64,000 bases of DNA, from assembly GCA_004102785.1 (NCBI GenBank), contig SCEJ01000005.1:40137-104136 (forward strand), given 5' to 3'. The stretch comes from Muribaculaceae bacterium Isolate-013 (NCI). GTDB taxonomy: Bacteria > Bacteroidota > Bacteroidia > Bacteroidales > Muribaculaceae. The number at the start of each line of letters is the position of its first letter. Position 1 is the stretch's first letter. The position numbers and the translations under genes are program-made. Positions 27,576 through 36,687 of this stretch are shown piece by piece. The notes under the pieces were generated by a model. The model saw only the letters and a program-made list of their open reading frames with translations, was not told the DNA's origin and did not search any database.

Positions 27576-29186
27576 TCATGGGCGCAGACGAGGCAGTGAT
27601 GCTCCGTTGGGAGCGCGTATGCGCAGAATGCCGGCCACTGTCGGGGCCAGCACGCGGGCGTCGACGGGCGCGGTCACCTCCTTCGGCGCTACCGAGGGGG
27701 CGAGGATGAATGCCGGCGCTGTGGCCATTCCTGCGCGCACCACAGTCTGTGGCGCCTCCACATCGGAGTCGTCATCGATCTCCTGCCATCCCGGCGCTAT
27801 GGCCAGGAAGATGTCGCCGGCCGAGGCCATGGCGGTGTTGCGGCGTGTGGCGTCGGGGTTGTCGGTGGCGCGCCGGTCTATTACATCGTCAACGGTCCAG
27901 GCCTGGCTCACACCCACCATGCGGGTGAGGAACGACGCGGCCTCGCGGCGCATCTCTTCCAGGTCTTTTCCGCGTTCTTTAATGAGTTTGTGGTTGAGGT
28001 ACACCTGGCCGTTGTGGTATCCGGAGACCCATTCTCCGTTGCCGTGCACGGCCATGAGGTACATGTTGAGGAGCGACACGGCCTTGCGCGAGGAGAATTC
28101 GCCGTAGGGCACGGCCCATTTCTCGTCGTCGCGGCGCTGGCGGCGTGTCAGCGGGGTGCCGGCCACGAACACCACTGTGCGGTCCATTCCGGGTCCCTCG
28201 CGGTCGATGGCGGCGAAAATGGCGGCCAGATCGCGGTCGAGGCGCAGGTATGAGTCCATCAGCTCAAGGCGCGAGTCGGGCTCGCGGCCGTAGATGTAGG
28301 GCTGCACTGTCATGCCGAGCGAGAGCATGTCGGTGGCCTCGCGGCTTCCGAGCCTCAGCATCCTGATGTAGTCGGCGGCCATTGCGGCTACGTCGGCGTT
28401 GACTGCCGGCGAGTTCTTGTAAGCCCGGAAGCGGTTGGCGTCGCCCCGCTGGAATATGTTGCGGAAGGGGTATAGCTTTTTGTGCGCCGGCAGGTCGGGG
28501 AACTGTTCCACCGGAATCGAGGGAACCCACTGGAGGGTGTCGAGCCTCCTTTCAAGCGGGAGGCGTCGGTTTGCTTCCTGGGGAGAGGCGGGCAGGTCCT
28601 TGTAGTAGGTGGTTGTGGCCCACTTGCCGGTGTGGTCGTTGATCCAGAATGCCGAGTTGCCGGCGTGGCCGGCCATTATGATGGCCTGCACCGGCTCGGC
28701 GGCGATGGCGTAGGCATAGTTGGTGCCTCCGCCGTCGATTCGGAGCTCGTCGGCAAGGGTGGATGAGGTTATGGCTGCCGGCGAGAGGGTCTCGTCGGTG
28801 AAGTTGCCTATTTTAGAGGCATCGAACAGCACAGAGCGTGCGCGGCGGGTGTCGCGGTCATATACCGTGGCGGCGGGTATGCCGTTGACCTGCGGGGCTG
28901 CTCCGGTGAATACCACAGCGGTGGCTGCGGCAGGGTCGAGGGCCGTGCCGTAGTCGAGGTCGTTGATCAGCAGCCCCTGCGACAGCAGCCTTTTGAAGCC
29001 GTTCTCGCCGAACTGGTCGCGGAGCAGCTCGATATAGTCCATCGAGAGGCCGTCGACCATAATGCCAACCACTAACGACGGACGCTTGGCCACGGCCGAT
29101 GCCGGAGCCACGGACACAATGGAGAACACCGCGACCAGGGCCGCGGCTACCGAGTGTGTGAGCGTTCGTGATGGGTTGTTATGCAC
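27576..29186 (-). CDS. Alkaline-phosphatase-superfamily protein lacking typical catalytic motifs
   Basis: A 536-residue exported protein (signal peptide through about residue 31, ending PASAVA). The fold signature is clear: LVVGIMVDGLSMDYIELLRD, then FTGAAPQVNGIPA and a late VLAPTVAGILRI, as in PafA/nucleotide-pyrophosphatase relatives. The first metal-ligand Asp is present, but the nucleophile region normally reading T-x-P-G-H is LDPAAATA, and the usual ADHG metal motif appears replaced by VFVAGTPLTR. It may be non-catalytic or use other residues (inference). It overlaps the upstream Lnb-domain gene by 8 bases, so the two are coupled. Confidence 0.8.
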   Translation of the reverse strand: MHNNPSRTLTHSVAAALVAVFSIVSVAPASAVAKRPSLVVGIMVDGLSMDYIELLRDQFGENGFKRLLSQGLLINDLDYGTALDPAAATAVVFTGAAPQVNGIPAATVYDRDTRRARSVLFDASKIGNFTDETLSPAAITSSTLADELRIDGGGTNYAYAIAAEPVQAIIMAGHAGNSAFWINDHTGKWATTTYYKDLPASPQEANRRLPLERRLDTLQWVPSIPVEQFPDLPAHKKLYPFRNIFQRGDANRFRAYKNSPAVNADVAAMAADYIRMLRLGSREATDMLSLGMTVQPYIYGREPDSRLELMDSYLRLDRDLAAIFAAIDREGPGMDRTVVFVAGTPLTRRQRRDDEKWAVPYGEFSSRKAVSLLNMYLMAVHGNGEWVSGYHNGQVYLNHKLIKERGKDLEEMRREAASFLTRMVGVSQAWTVDDVIDRRATDNPDATRRNTAMASAGDIFLAIAPGWQEIDDDSDVEAPQTVVRAGMATAPAFILAPSVAPKEVTAPVDARVLAPTVAGILRIRAPNGASLPRLRP

Positions 29187-30399
29187 GTCGGATGTAAGTG
29201 ATTCGATAGATGTAAATGAATGATAACGCGCGGATTACGTCGCACGCTATCAGCACCGGGAATGCCGGGTCGAGCGCCTGCCCGTGCAGGGGAATGCCTG
29301 CCACAAGCAGCAGCAACGCTGCAAAGTTACAAAATTGGTAGCAATAAACCACACGTCTGCAACTTTTTATCCACTCGAAAATAACAGGTATGATGCAGAA
29401 AGGGTTCAGCCAAAGGTATAGCCAGTTTGGCGACGTCGCCTCGTGGACGCTCACGAAAATAAGGAATGTGAGCACCATTCCGGCTATGAAGAAGAGGGAG
29501 TAGAGCAGGGTGTCGAACCACCGCGACACCCGGCGGCGCCGCAGGTCGCGCACGGTGATGATGATAGTCAATGCCAGCAGGGCTATGGCGCATGCCATCG
29601 GGGTGAGATACCACGGTGTGGCGCCCGAGGGGGAGCATTCGCCGGTTTCGGCGATAAGATCGTTCTCCTCCACCACCAGCGGGCGGTTGTCGAAGCCTCC
29701 GGTGGCTCCGGCCATCAGTTCGTGCATGTAGAGAGGGGAGAAGCCGCGTTCAAGCTCGGTGATTGGGCGGTCGATGCCGCTTCCCAGGGCGAGGTTGATG
29801 CCGAACTGATACCACGGATAGTTGTGGTGGTAGCGCGTCATCTCCTTGCGGAATGTGGTCTGCTCCCCTTCAAGCCGCGGCACGGTAATGCCGGTGTTGC
29901 TGTAAGTGAATTCGGCCGGCACCGACAGGGTTATCGAGTCGTTGAGCGCGCGGCGAATGATGTTGTAGGGGCGTGTGATGCAGTTGTCGAGCACATAGTT
30001 GTAGCGGTATGTGCGGTTTTCCGGGCGCAGGTTCTCCTCAACCAGTGCAATCACCCGGTCGGCTTCCTGCGGCGTGAGGTCGAGCACCTGTTCGCGGAAA
30101 CGCCGTCCCGAGGGGGCATATTCGGCCACGAGCATATCTGTTGGCACCATAACGCACAGATAGTCGGTCTGCCCCGATGTGAAGCGGTAGGCGAAGTTGG
30201 GTGAGCGGAAATCGAACACCCCCCAGTTCACCGCCATGTCGCGGCCGTCGTCGGTGACGATGCGCAGAGCGGCGTGCCCTTCAAGTTCATAGATTTCCTT
30301 TCCGGCATCCTGGGTGAGCAGGCTTATGCGCGTGGCCGCGGCGGTGGCGCCCGCAATGACCGCAAGCACAAGAAATGTGATAAACTTCAGATATTTCAT
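29179..30399 (-). CDS. Lnb N-terminal-like periplasmic domain protein (DUF4105) with C-terminal TM helices
   Basis: A 406-residue protein with a signal peptide (MKYLKFITFLVLAVIAGATA). The DUF4105 hallmarks are GHAALRI near residue 42 and YNYVLDNCITRPYNIIR near 143-159 (the conserved Cys/His region). The C-terminal third has about five transmembrane helices (WYLTPMACAIALLALTIIITV; YSLFFIAGMVLTFLIFV; NFAALLLLVAGI and others). The domain resembles the chaperone-like N-terminus of lacto-N-biosidase proteins; a lipid-modifying or peptidase role is unproven. It starts just after repeat array 2. Confidence 0.85.
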   Translation of the reverse strand: MKYLKFITFLVLAVIAGATAAATRISLLTQDAGKEIYELEGHAALRIVTDDGRDMAVNWGVFDFRSPNFAYRFTSGQTDYLCVMVPTDMLVAEYAPSGRRFREQVLDLTPQEADRVIALVEENLRPENRTYRYNYVLDNCITRPYNIIRRALNDSITLSVPAEFTYSNTGITVPRLEGEQTTFRKEMTRYHHNYPWYQFGINLALGSGIDRPITELERGFSPLYMHELMAGATGGFDNRPLVVEENDLIAETGECSPSGATPWYLTPMACAIALLALTIIITVRDLRRRRVSRWFDTLLYSLFFIAGMVLTFLIFVSVHEATSPNWLYLWLNPFCIIPVIFEWIKSCRRVVYCYQFCNFAALLLLVAGIPLHGQALDPAFPVLIACDVIRALSFIYIYRITYIRRA

Positions 30400-30421
30400 T
30401 TGAAAAATTATTTAAATCAGG

Positions 30422-30475
30422 AAATCCTAAGGACCTTAAGGACTTTAAAGACTTTAAAGACCTTAGCGACCAGGG
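30422..30475. repeat. 9-nt tandem repeat array 2, after the four-helix-bundle gene
   Basis: Six 9-nt units in register from 30422: AAATCCTAA, GGACCTTAA, GGACTTTAA, AGACTTTAA, AGACCTTAG, CGACCAGGG. The array ends 5 bases from the stop codon of the minus-strand four-helix-bundle gene (TGA, plus 30481-30483). Its best unit GGACTTTAA differs by one base from GGAGTTTAA, a rotation of the unit in array 1. Confidence 0.85.
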
Positions 30476-30480
30476 GGTTA

Positions 30481-31026
30481 TCAATAGCCACGTTTTTTTC
30501 TGCGGACCGCGGCCATGCGTTCCGAGAATCCGCCGTTGTTAATAAAGTCATTCGAGATCTTCTCTAATTGTCTGAAGAGTAGATAGTCAGCCTGATTAAT
30601 GAGTATAATGGCCATATTGGCGACTGTCTCCGGAGGACGGGTCTCGATGAGAGTCATAAAATAAGGCGCATCGTTGTGCTCGCGACCAAGCCGGCGCATC
30701 GTTTCGTATTCCACACTGCCCTTTTCCCATTGAGGTTTGCCGCGTGTCCGCAGGAAGTCCTCATAATCTTCAAGCAATTCTTTCAGACTTGCCTTTGCTA
30801 CGTTTATGAGTTTGATTTCTGTTTTCGACGAAGTAGAAGCTGCTGAGCATCCTTCCACAATATTTTGTTTGCCGCTGCGTGCGGCCTGAATCATCTGGTC
30901 TACAGTCCTGTCGCCCCGTATCAGAAACTTGTGGCAGAAATAATAGGTAATCTGGTATATGACATTAGCTTTCTGATAGGTTAACAGCTTTTTATAATTC
31001 CCTGTGTTCGGAATTAGTTCGTTCAT
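30481..31026 (-). CDS. Four-helix-bundle protein (23S rRNA IVP-like family)
   Basis: A 181-residue helical protein. Family phrases are present: KKLLTYQKANVIYQITYYF, RTVDQMIQAARSGKQNIVEG (the conserved ARSGKQNIVEG turn) and KASLKELLEDYEDFLR. The family, including proteins encoded in rRNA intervening sequences, forms pentameric four-helix bundles; the role of free-standing members is unknown. The frame is open upstream into the murF-alr gene, but the ATG at 31026, 13 bases after that gene's stop, gives the family N-terminus. It is less GC-rich than its neighbours, hinting at acquisition (inference). Confidence 0.9.
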   Translation of the reverse strand: MNELIPNTGNYKKLLTYQKANVIYQITYYFCHKFLIRGDRTVDQMIQAARSGKQNIVEGCSAASTSSKTEIKLINVAKASLKELLEDYEDFLRTRGKPQWEKGSVEYETMRRLGREHNDAPYFMTLIETRPPETVANMAIILINQADYLLFRQLEKISNDFINNGGFSERMAAVRRKKRGY

Positions 31027-31039
31027 GTAGCATTGATGA

Positions 31040-33478
31040 TCAGGATTCGCGGTAGTAGAGGCGTCGCACACGCGGGCTGACTGAGGTGAGGAGTTCGTAG
31101 GGGATGGTGTCGAGCTTCGAGGCGAGCGCTGTGACGGGGTTTCCGGGGCCGAAAATTTCCACGGGGTCACCGATGGCCGGGAGCTGGGCATCGGTGACGT
31201 CAATCATGCACGCGTCCATGCAGATGTTGCCTACGGTGGGGCAGGGGGTGCCGTTGACCAGGAATGAGCAGCGGCCGCAACCCATGTGGCGGTTCACCCC
31301 GTCGGCGTATCCCACGGGCACTGTGGCGATGAGCGAGTCGCGTTCGAGCAGGCCGTGGCGGCCGTAGCCTATGGCGGTGCCGGCGGGATAGCTCTTCAGG
31401 GCGATTATCACGGAGCGGAGGGTGGATACGGGGCGTAGCCCTTCCTCCATGCCGTTGTTGAGCACCGGTATGCCGTAGAGGCCGATGCCGAGGCGCACCA
31501 TGTCGTACTGGTACTCGGGGAAGCGGAGTATCCCTGCGGTGTTGAGAATGTGGCGCATCACGCGGTAGGGGAATGCGGCCTGCACCTTGTGTGAGCAGCG
31601 GTCGAAGAGCTCGAGCTGGGCGCGGGTGTATTCATCCATGTCGAGGCAGTCGGCGGTGGCCAGGTGGGAGAATACGGAGCATACGCGTATGGCGTCCTGG
31701 TTCTGTATAATTTCGATTACGCGGTCGAGGTCCTCCTCGCGGAAACCGAGCCGGTGCATTCCGGTGTCGATTTTCAGATGCACGGGATAGCCTTTAATGC
31801 CGGCGCGCATGGCGGCGTCGATTATTTCGGTGAGCACATCGAAGTCGAATACCTCCGGCTCCAGGCGGTTGTTGAATAGCTGCGGATAGTTGAGCACCTT
31901 GGGGTTGAGCACCATTATTGGCATGGTGATTCCGGCCTGGCGCAGGTCGACCCCTTCGTCGAGCACGGCTACGGCGAGATATGCCGCGCCGTGGGCCTGG
32001 AGCGATTTTGCCAGTTCGTATGAACCGGCTCCGTATCCCGAGGCCTTGACCATGGCCACGATGCCTGTCGATGGCTTGAGGTGGGAGCGGAAGAAGTTAT
32101 AGTTATGCACAAGGGCGTCGAGGTTTACCTCCAGCACTGTCTCGTGTGTGCGGGCCTCGAGCTGGCGCGCGAAGGAGTCGAACACGTCGGAAGGGGTACC
32201 TTTGATCAGTACGAGTTCGGAGGCGAAATCGCTTGTGGTCATTGCCTTGTACATGTCGTTGACCGTGGGGTAGAAGCGTGCGTCGAAGTCGGAGAAGAGG
32301 TGGGCGAAAGCCGATATTTCGGCCCCTCCGGCAATGATTCGTTTCACTCCGCGGAATTTCAGCAGACGTGCGATACCGGCGTAGGCCTCGGTTGCGTCCA
32401 TGCCGTCGTGTGCTATGTCGGAGAGCACTACGGTCATTTTCAGTCCGGCGGTGCGTCGGCGTGCCATGAAGTCGAGCGCCGGGAGCAGCGAGTGGAAGTC
32501 GCATGTGTAGTCGTCGCGCACAATCAGGCAGCGGTTTATCCCCTCGCTCACCTGGAGGCGGGTGCCTACGGGGCGCAGTGTGGCCATGCGCTGGGTGAGC
32601 ACCTGCGACGGGATTTCGAGCAGAAGCATCACCGCCAGGGCCGTGATGGCGTTCTCCACCTGCCAGTTGCCGGTGAAGGGGAGGGTGACACGGCGTGGCT
32701 GGCGTCCGTGCAGCATGTATGTAACCCGGGTTTCGCCGCCGCGTGATTCGGTGGAAACGAAGAGGCTTGCCGATCGGTCCTTGCGCGACCATCCCATGAG
32801 TTTCTGCTCGCCGATGGCCTGCGATTTTATGGCATGTGCGAGCTCGGTGTCGTCGGCTGGATATACCACAACCTCGGCGCCGTGTATCAGGCGCACCTTT
32901 TCGGCAATCTTGGCAGTGCGCGAGGGGAATCCTTCGTCGTGGTCGTCGTAGATGTTTGTGATTACTGTGACATCGGGCTTTATCATGCGCGAGAGGCGGT
33001 CCATCTCGCCTGCACGCGACACTCCGGCCTCGAATATGCCTATGGTTGATTCAGGCGTGATATCCCAGAGCGACAGGGGCACGCCTATCTGCGAATTGTA
33101 GCTGCGGGGGGAGCGGGCCACGCGGTAGTCGGGCTGCAGAAGCTGGTAAAGGAGCTCCTTCACCATTGTCTTGCCGCGGGAGCCGGTGATTGCAATCACC
33201 GGTATGCGCGCTTCCTTGCGGCGTTCGGCGCCGAGTTCCTGGAGCGCCTGGAGTGTGTCGGCCACGTGGTATATTTCCGCACCGGGCATGGCGTCTTCCT
33301 GCAACGGCCGCGAAACCACGAATCGGCGCACGCCGCGCTGATAAAGCTCGCGGATATAGCGGTGGCCGTCGTCCATCGGAGTGATGAGGGCGAAGAACAG
33401 AGAGTTTTCAGGGTCGGAGAGTGAGCGGCTGTCGGTGAGGAGCACCGTCTGCGGCGTGGTAGGGATTTCGTGGTTCAT
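31040..33478 (-). CDS. Bifunctional MurF (UDP-MurNAc-tripeptide D-Ala-D-Ala ligase)/alanine racemase
   Basis: An 812-residue fusion typical of Bacteroidota. The N-terminal ~440 residues are MurF-like: ATP loop ITGSRGKTMVKELL, SYNSQIGVPLSLW, GIFEAGVSRAGEMD and TNIYDDHDEGF. The C-terminal part is alanine racemase: PLP-lysine in VKASGYGAGSYEL (near residue 478), then HLKIDTGMHRLGF and GYADGVNRHMGCG. It makes D-Ala and adds D-Ala-D-Ala to the peptidoglycan precursor. The ATG at 33478 is preferred; the Arg/Pro-rich extension upstream is shadow of the GSCFA gene, which ends 11 bases before it. Confidence 0.95.
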   Translation of the reverse strand: MNHEIPTTPQTVLLTDSRSLSDPENSLFFALITPMDDGHRYIRELYQRGVRRFVVSRPLQEDAMPGAEIYHVADTLQALQELGAERRKEARIPVIAITGSRGKTMVKELLYQLLQPDYRVARSPRSYNSQIGVPLSLWDITPESTIGIFEAGVSRAGEMDRLSRMIKPDVTVITNIYDDHDEGFPSRTAKIAEKVRLIHGAEVVVYPADDTELAHAIKSQAIGEQKLMGWSRKDRSASLFVSTESRGGETRVTYMLHGRQPRRVTLPFTGNWQVENAITALAVMLLLEIPSQVLTQRMATLRPVGTRLQVSEGINRCLIVRDDYTCDFHSLLPALDFMARRRTAGLKMTVVLSDIAHDGMDATEAYAGIARLLKFRGVKRIIAGGAEISAFAHLFSDFDARFYPTVNDMYKAMTTSDFASELVLIKGTPSDVFDSFARQLEARTHETVLEVNLDALVHNYNFFRSHLKPSTGIVAMVKASGYGAGSYELAKSLQAHGAAYLAVAVLDEGVDLRQAGITMPIMVLNPKVLNYPQLFNNRLEPEVFDFDVLTEIIDAAMRAGIKGYPVHLKIDTGMHRLGFREEDLDRVIEIIQNQDAIRVCSVFSHLATADCLDMDEYTRAQLELFDRCSHKVQAAFPYRVMRHILNTAGILRFPEYQYDMVRLGIGLYGIPVLNNGMEEGLRPVSTLRSVIIALKSYPAGTAIGYGRHGLLERDSLIATVPVGYADGVNRHMGCGRCSFLVNGTPCPTVGNICMDACMIDVTDAQLPAIGDPVEIFGPGNPVTALASKLDTIPYELLTSVSPRVRRLYYRES

Positions 33479-33489
33479 ATCCCGGTGTG

Positions 33490-34479
33490 TTAAGAAGTGA
33501 TGTAAAAAGTTGAAACGATTTCGCCGAGGGGGCGCCCCACGGCCGGATAACGCTCGGCGAACTGCCGGGCGGCTTCCACCGCTGCCGCGCGTTCGCAATC
33601 GGCGGTGGCGGGGTTGAGAGGACGGTGGCGCAGGCGCAGCACTGTTTTGCGGGCGCGTGCGGCAAGGGCGGCTGTCTCGTCGCTGAAGAAAGAGCGGGCG
33701 AAACATCCGTATATATGATTAACAGCCGAAGTGGCCGGATGGGTCATGTCGTCGGCATAAAAACGGTAGTCGCGGAGCTCGTCGTTGAGAATCTCGTAGG
33801 CCGGGAAGTAGGTCGCGGCCTCAGGTTCAAGGCGGCAGAAGCGGTCGGCCCCCAGCAGCAGACGGGCCTTGCTGAGGCGGTCGGCGTGGTAGCCGTAGGC
33901 TTTGTGGCGCACGGGGCTTATGGTGACGATAACCGATACCCCGGGGTTATGGCGCCGCAGAATTTCAAGGATGGCGCCGAGGGCGGCGGCGGTCTCCTCT
34001 TCGGAGATGTCGGTGAGGGTGAACTCCGAAGCCGGGAGCTTGTGGCAGTTGGCTGCCACGCGTCCGGACGCATTGTGGCGGAAAGCTTTGGCCGAGCCGA
34101 GGGTGATGATTACAGTCTGCAGGCCTGGCAGGGAGGCGTGGAGCCGGCGCAGGTGGCCGGTGAGCGACTCTGCAAGCTGCCGGCGTGATGGCAGGGAGAA
34201 GCGCGAGTGGAAGTCGAGCGAGTGCCATAGACCGTGGCCGTCGATGAGTTCGTCGCAGTCTATTTCGGGAGATTCGTCCATCAGCCGGAAGGCGCGTAGT
34301 ATGCTCGCCGGGTTGTAGAGGGCTCCGAAGGGGTTTACAGTGACATCGAAGAGGTCATCGTGCAGGCGCGTGCCGATTTCGTCGGCAAAACATGAGCCGA
34401 TTGTCATTATCGGCCGGCCGTGGGCTATCAGGCCCGGCGCCGACGGCAGCTCTACTTGTGTCATGAACGGATTTGACAT
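33490..34479 (-). CDS. GSCFA-domain protein
   Basis: A 329-residue protein defined by the motif GSCFADEIGTRL (residues about 27-38), which names the family (PF08885). Family members show a SGNH/GDSL-hydrolase-like arrangement; later blocks here are TLGSAKAFRH, ITISPVRHKAYGYHADRLSK and FYADDMTHPATSAVNHIY. No signal peptide is seen. Its biochemical role is unproven. It sits 11 bases before murF-alr and 20 bases after the OmpA-type gene, so the three probably form an envelope operon. Confidence 0.93.
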   Translation of the reverse strand: MSNPFMTQVELPSAPGLIAHGRPIMTIGSCFADEIGTRLHDDLFDVTVNPFGALYNPASILRAFRLMDESPEIDCDELIDGHGLWHSLDFHSRFSLPSRRQLAESLTGHLRRLHASLPGLQTVIITLGSAKAFRHNASGRVAANCHKLPASEFTLTDISEEETAAALGAILEILRRHNPGVSVIVTISPVRHKAYGYHADRLSKARLLLGADRFCRLEPEAATYFPAYEILNDELRDYRFYADDMTHPATSAVNHIYGCFARSFFSDETAALAARARKTVLRLRHRPLNPATADCERAAAVEAARQFAERYPAVGRPLGEIVSTFYITS

Positions 34480-34499
34480 ATCTTCGGGGCGTGATGGGG

Positions 34500-36485
34500 T
34501 CAGAACATGCGGTAGTCGGTCGACAGTACCTGGAACTCCGTGCGGCGGTTGATCTGGTCGGCTATGGCGGCATCGTCGGGCGAGAGGGCGTCTATGTATT
34601 CCTCTGTGAGTGTGTCGCCCTCCTTAAACTGCGGGTAGAGGCGGGCGAGTTTTTTTGTGATGGTCTTCGGGCGCGACTTTCCGTAGCCCTGGGCCTGGAG
34701 GCGGTCGGCGTTGATTCCTTTTGATATGAGGTAGTCGATTACCGATTGCGCGCGCCGCTGCGACAGGCCGATGTTATATTCGTCGGAGCCTATGCGGTCG
34801 GTGTGCGAGGCCATCTCTATCGTGATGTTGGGGTTGTCGGTCATTATTTTCACCATTTCGTTCAGGGCCTCTTTGGTTTCGGGGCGCAGGTCGGCGCGGT
34901 CGAAGTCGTAGAACACGTTGTCGACCACCACCGGTTTGTTGACCGATGCGAGTATGAAGTCCACGCCGTATTCGGCATCCTCCTCGGCGGTGTCGGAGGT
35001 GAATTCCTGGCGGGCGTTTAGGTATCCCTTGGCTCCGGCGAGCATCACATATTTCACTCCCCGCTGCAGAGGGAATGAGAAGGAGCCGTCGGGGCGTGCT
35101 ATGGCTTTCTGGTTTGAGCCGTCGTCGCCCACGATGCGTATCACGGCGTTCGGCACCGGCTCCTCGTCCTTGTCAAGCACCCATCCCGAAACGAGAATCT
35201 GGAGGTCGGGGAGCACGAACGAATAGATATGGTCGTAGCCGCGGCCGTCGCCACGGTTCGATGAGAAGAATCCGCTCTCGCCCTTGCCGAAGGTTATGCC
35301 GAAGTCATCGGCCGAAGAGTTTACGGGCGCACCCATATTCTCGACTTTCCAGCCGCCGGAGCGGGTGAGCTCTGCGCGGAAGAGGTCGAGGCCGCCCAGG
35401 CCGGGATGTCCGTCGGAGGCGAAATATATCACGGAGTCAGACAGCACGTAAGGGAACATCTCGTCGCCCGGGGTGTTGATGAACTCGCCCATGTTTTCAA
35501 GCGAGCCGGCGCGTTCGCGCAAGTTGATTCGCCATATGTCTTTGCCGCCGATGCCGCCGGGCATGTCGGAGGTGAAATATAGCCAGTTGCCGTCGGGCGA
35601 CACTGCCGGGTGGGCGTAGGATGAGATGGTGTCGGCTGTAATCTCGAATTTCACAGGGGCGCTCCATTTGGCATCGGAGCGTTGCGAGGTGTAGATCTCC
35701 ACACCGGTGTTGGCCGACGGCTCGCGTCGCGCTTTGGAGAGGTACATTGTCTGGCCGTCGGGGGTGAAGGACACTGCGCCTTCATCAAGCTTGGTGTTGA
35801 GTTCTCCCTCCACCGGCTCGGGTCGCTGCCACTCACCTTTCTCATTCTGGCGTGCGAACCATATGTCGCCTTTTTTCATACCTGTGATCTCGCTGCGCTT
35901 GTCGCCGGTCACCTTCTCGTTTGTGGTGGAGAAATATAGCTGGTCGGGCTCGGAGCGCGATATGAACATGGGGGCATAGTCGGAGCGCCTGGAGTTGAAG
36001 AGCTTGGCGTTGCGCACCACATAGCGTGTGGGCGCCGCCTTGGCCTGGGCCGCCAGGCGGCATCCGGCCAGTCCGTTGCGTGCCTCTTTGGAGTCGGGTG
36101 CCAGGAGCAGGAAGTCATTGTAGGCTTTCTGTGCCTGTGCGTACTTCCCTTCGGCCTGGAGCGAGCGTGCCATCAGCAATATGGCAGTGGAGTCGGGGTA
36201 ATTGTAGCGTATGGCGTTGGCGAACATCGAGGAGGCGCGGGCCGACATGTTCAGCCGGTCATAGCAGAGTCCGAGTTTGTAGGCCACGGCGCCGCGTGCG
36301 GCGCGTTCCTCTTTCTTGGTGAGTTTGTTGTAGACTTTGCGGTATGTTTTCTGTGCGTCGAAGTATTCGCCGCGGGCATATTGCTCGTCGGCGACCGACA
36401 GCTTGGCGCCGCCGCACGACGGGAGTGCCGCCATTAGCGCGAGGCAGAGTGCGGCGAGCATCATGCGGGCGGCGTTGGCGCCCAT
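34500..36485 (-). CDS. OmpA-family lipoprotein with TPR and PD40 (WD40-like) repeats
   Basis: A 661-residue outer-membrane lipoprotein. Order: lipobox LPSCGG (Cys near 24), TPR-like helices (about 30-140), a PD40 propeller (about 160-440; FTPDGQTMYLSKA, VSPDGNWLYFTSDMPGGIGG, YFASDGHPGLGGLDLF), a carboxypeptidase-regulatory-like beta domain (SGWVLDKDEEPVPNAVIRIV) and a C-terminal OmpA peptidoglycan-binding domain (IEMASHTDRIGSDEYN, LSQRRAQSVIDYLISKGI). The ATG at 36485 gives a compact signal peptide; one at 36521 is possible, and the still longer frame runs into a terminator. Resembles gliding/T9SS-linked PorE/OmpA proteins of the phylum. Confidence 0.92.
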   Translation of the reverse strand: MGANAARMMLAALCLALMAALPSCGGAKLSVADEQYARGEYFDAQKTYRKVYNKLTKKEERAARGAVAYKLGLCYDRLNMSARASSMFANAIRYNYPDSTAILLMARSLQAEGKYAQAQKAYNDFLLLAPDSKEARNGLAGCRLAAQAKAAPTRYVVRNAKLFNSRRSDYAPMFISRSEPDQLYFSTTNEKVTGDKRSEITGMKKGDIWFARQNEKGEWQRPEPVEGELNTKLDEGAVSFTPDGQTMYLSKARREPSANTGVEIYTSQRSDAKWSAPVKFEITADTISSYAHPAVSPDGNWLYFTSDMPGGIGGKDIWRINLRERAGSLENMGEFINTPGDEMFPYVLSDSVIYFASDGHPGLGGLDLFRAELTRSGGWKVENMGAPVNSSADDFGITFGKGESGFFSSNRGDGRGYDHIYSFVLPDLQILVSGWVLDKDEEPVPNAVIRIVGDDGSNQKAIARPDGSFSFPLQRGVKYVMLAGAKGYLNARQEFTSDTAEEDAEYGVDFILASVNKPVVVDNVFYDFDRADLRPETKEALNEMVKIMTDNPNITIEMASHTDRIGSDEYNIGLSQRRAQSVIDYLISKGINADRLQAQGYGKSRPKTITKKLARLYPQFKEGDTLTEEYIDALSPDDAAIADQINRRTEFQVLSTDYRMF

Positions 36486-36583
36486 ATTGTTATATGACGT
36501 TTTTTTCACTGTGTGACACATGTTTTTATGTTTACATAACGTGAGTGTCGCCTGCAAAATTGCGGCGCCGGTGTTATATACGG

Positions 36584-36591
36584 CAAAATTA
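36584..36591 (-). promoter_or_regulatory. -7 box of the OmpA-GSCFA-murF-alr operon
   Basis: TAATTTTG on the minus strand matches TAnnTTTG; the predicted transcript start near 36577 excludes the longest open frame starting at 36617. Confidence 0.5.
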
Positions 36592-36614
36592 GCAAAATAT
36601 TTTAAAAGATACGT

Positions 36615-36659
36615 CAAAAGGAGGTTGTCCCGGTTCAGTTCCGGGGCAATCTCCTTTTG
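36615..36659 (-). terminator. Terminator after the secreted propeller gene
   Basis: A 19-bp stem (36615-36633 with 36641-36659, 17 of 19 paired) with a 7-base loop, followed on the minus strand by ACGTATCTTTTAAAATATTT. It ends the 36688-38691 transcript. Confidence 0.8.
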
Positions 36660-36687
36660 CCGGTTTATTTTCAGTTTATGGTGCGGT

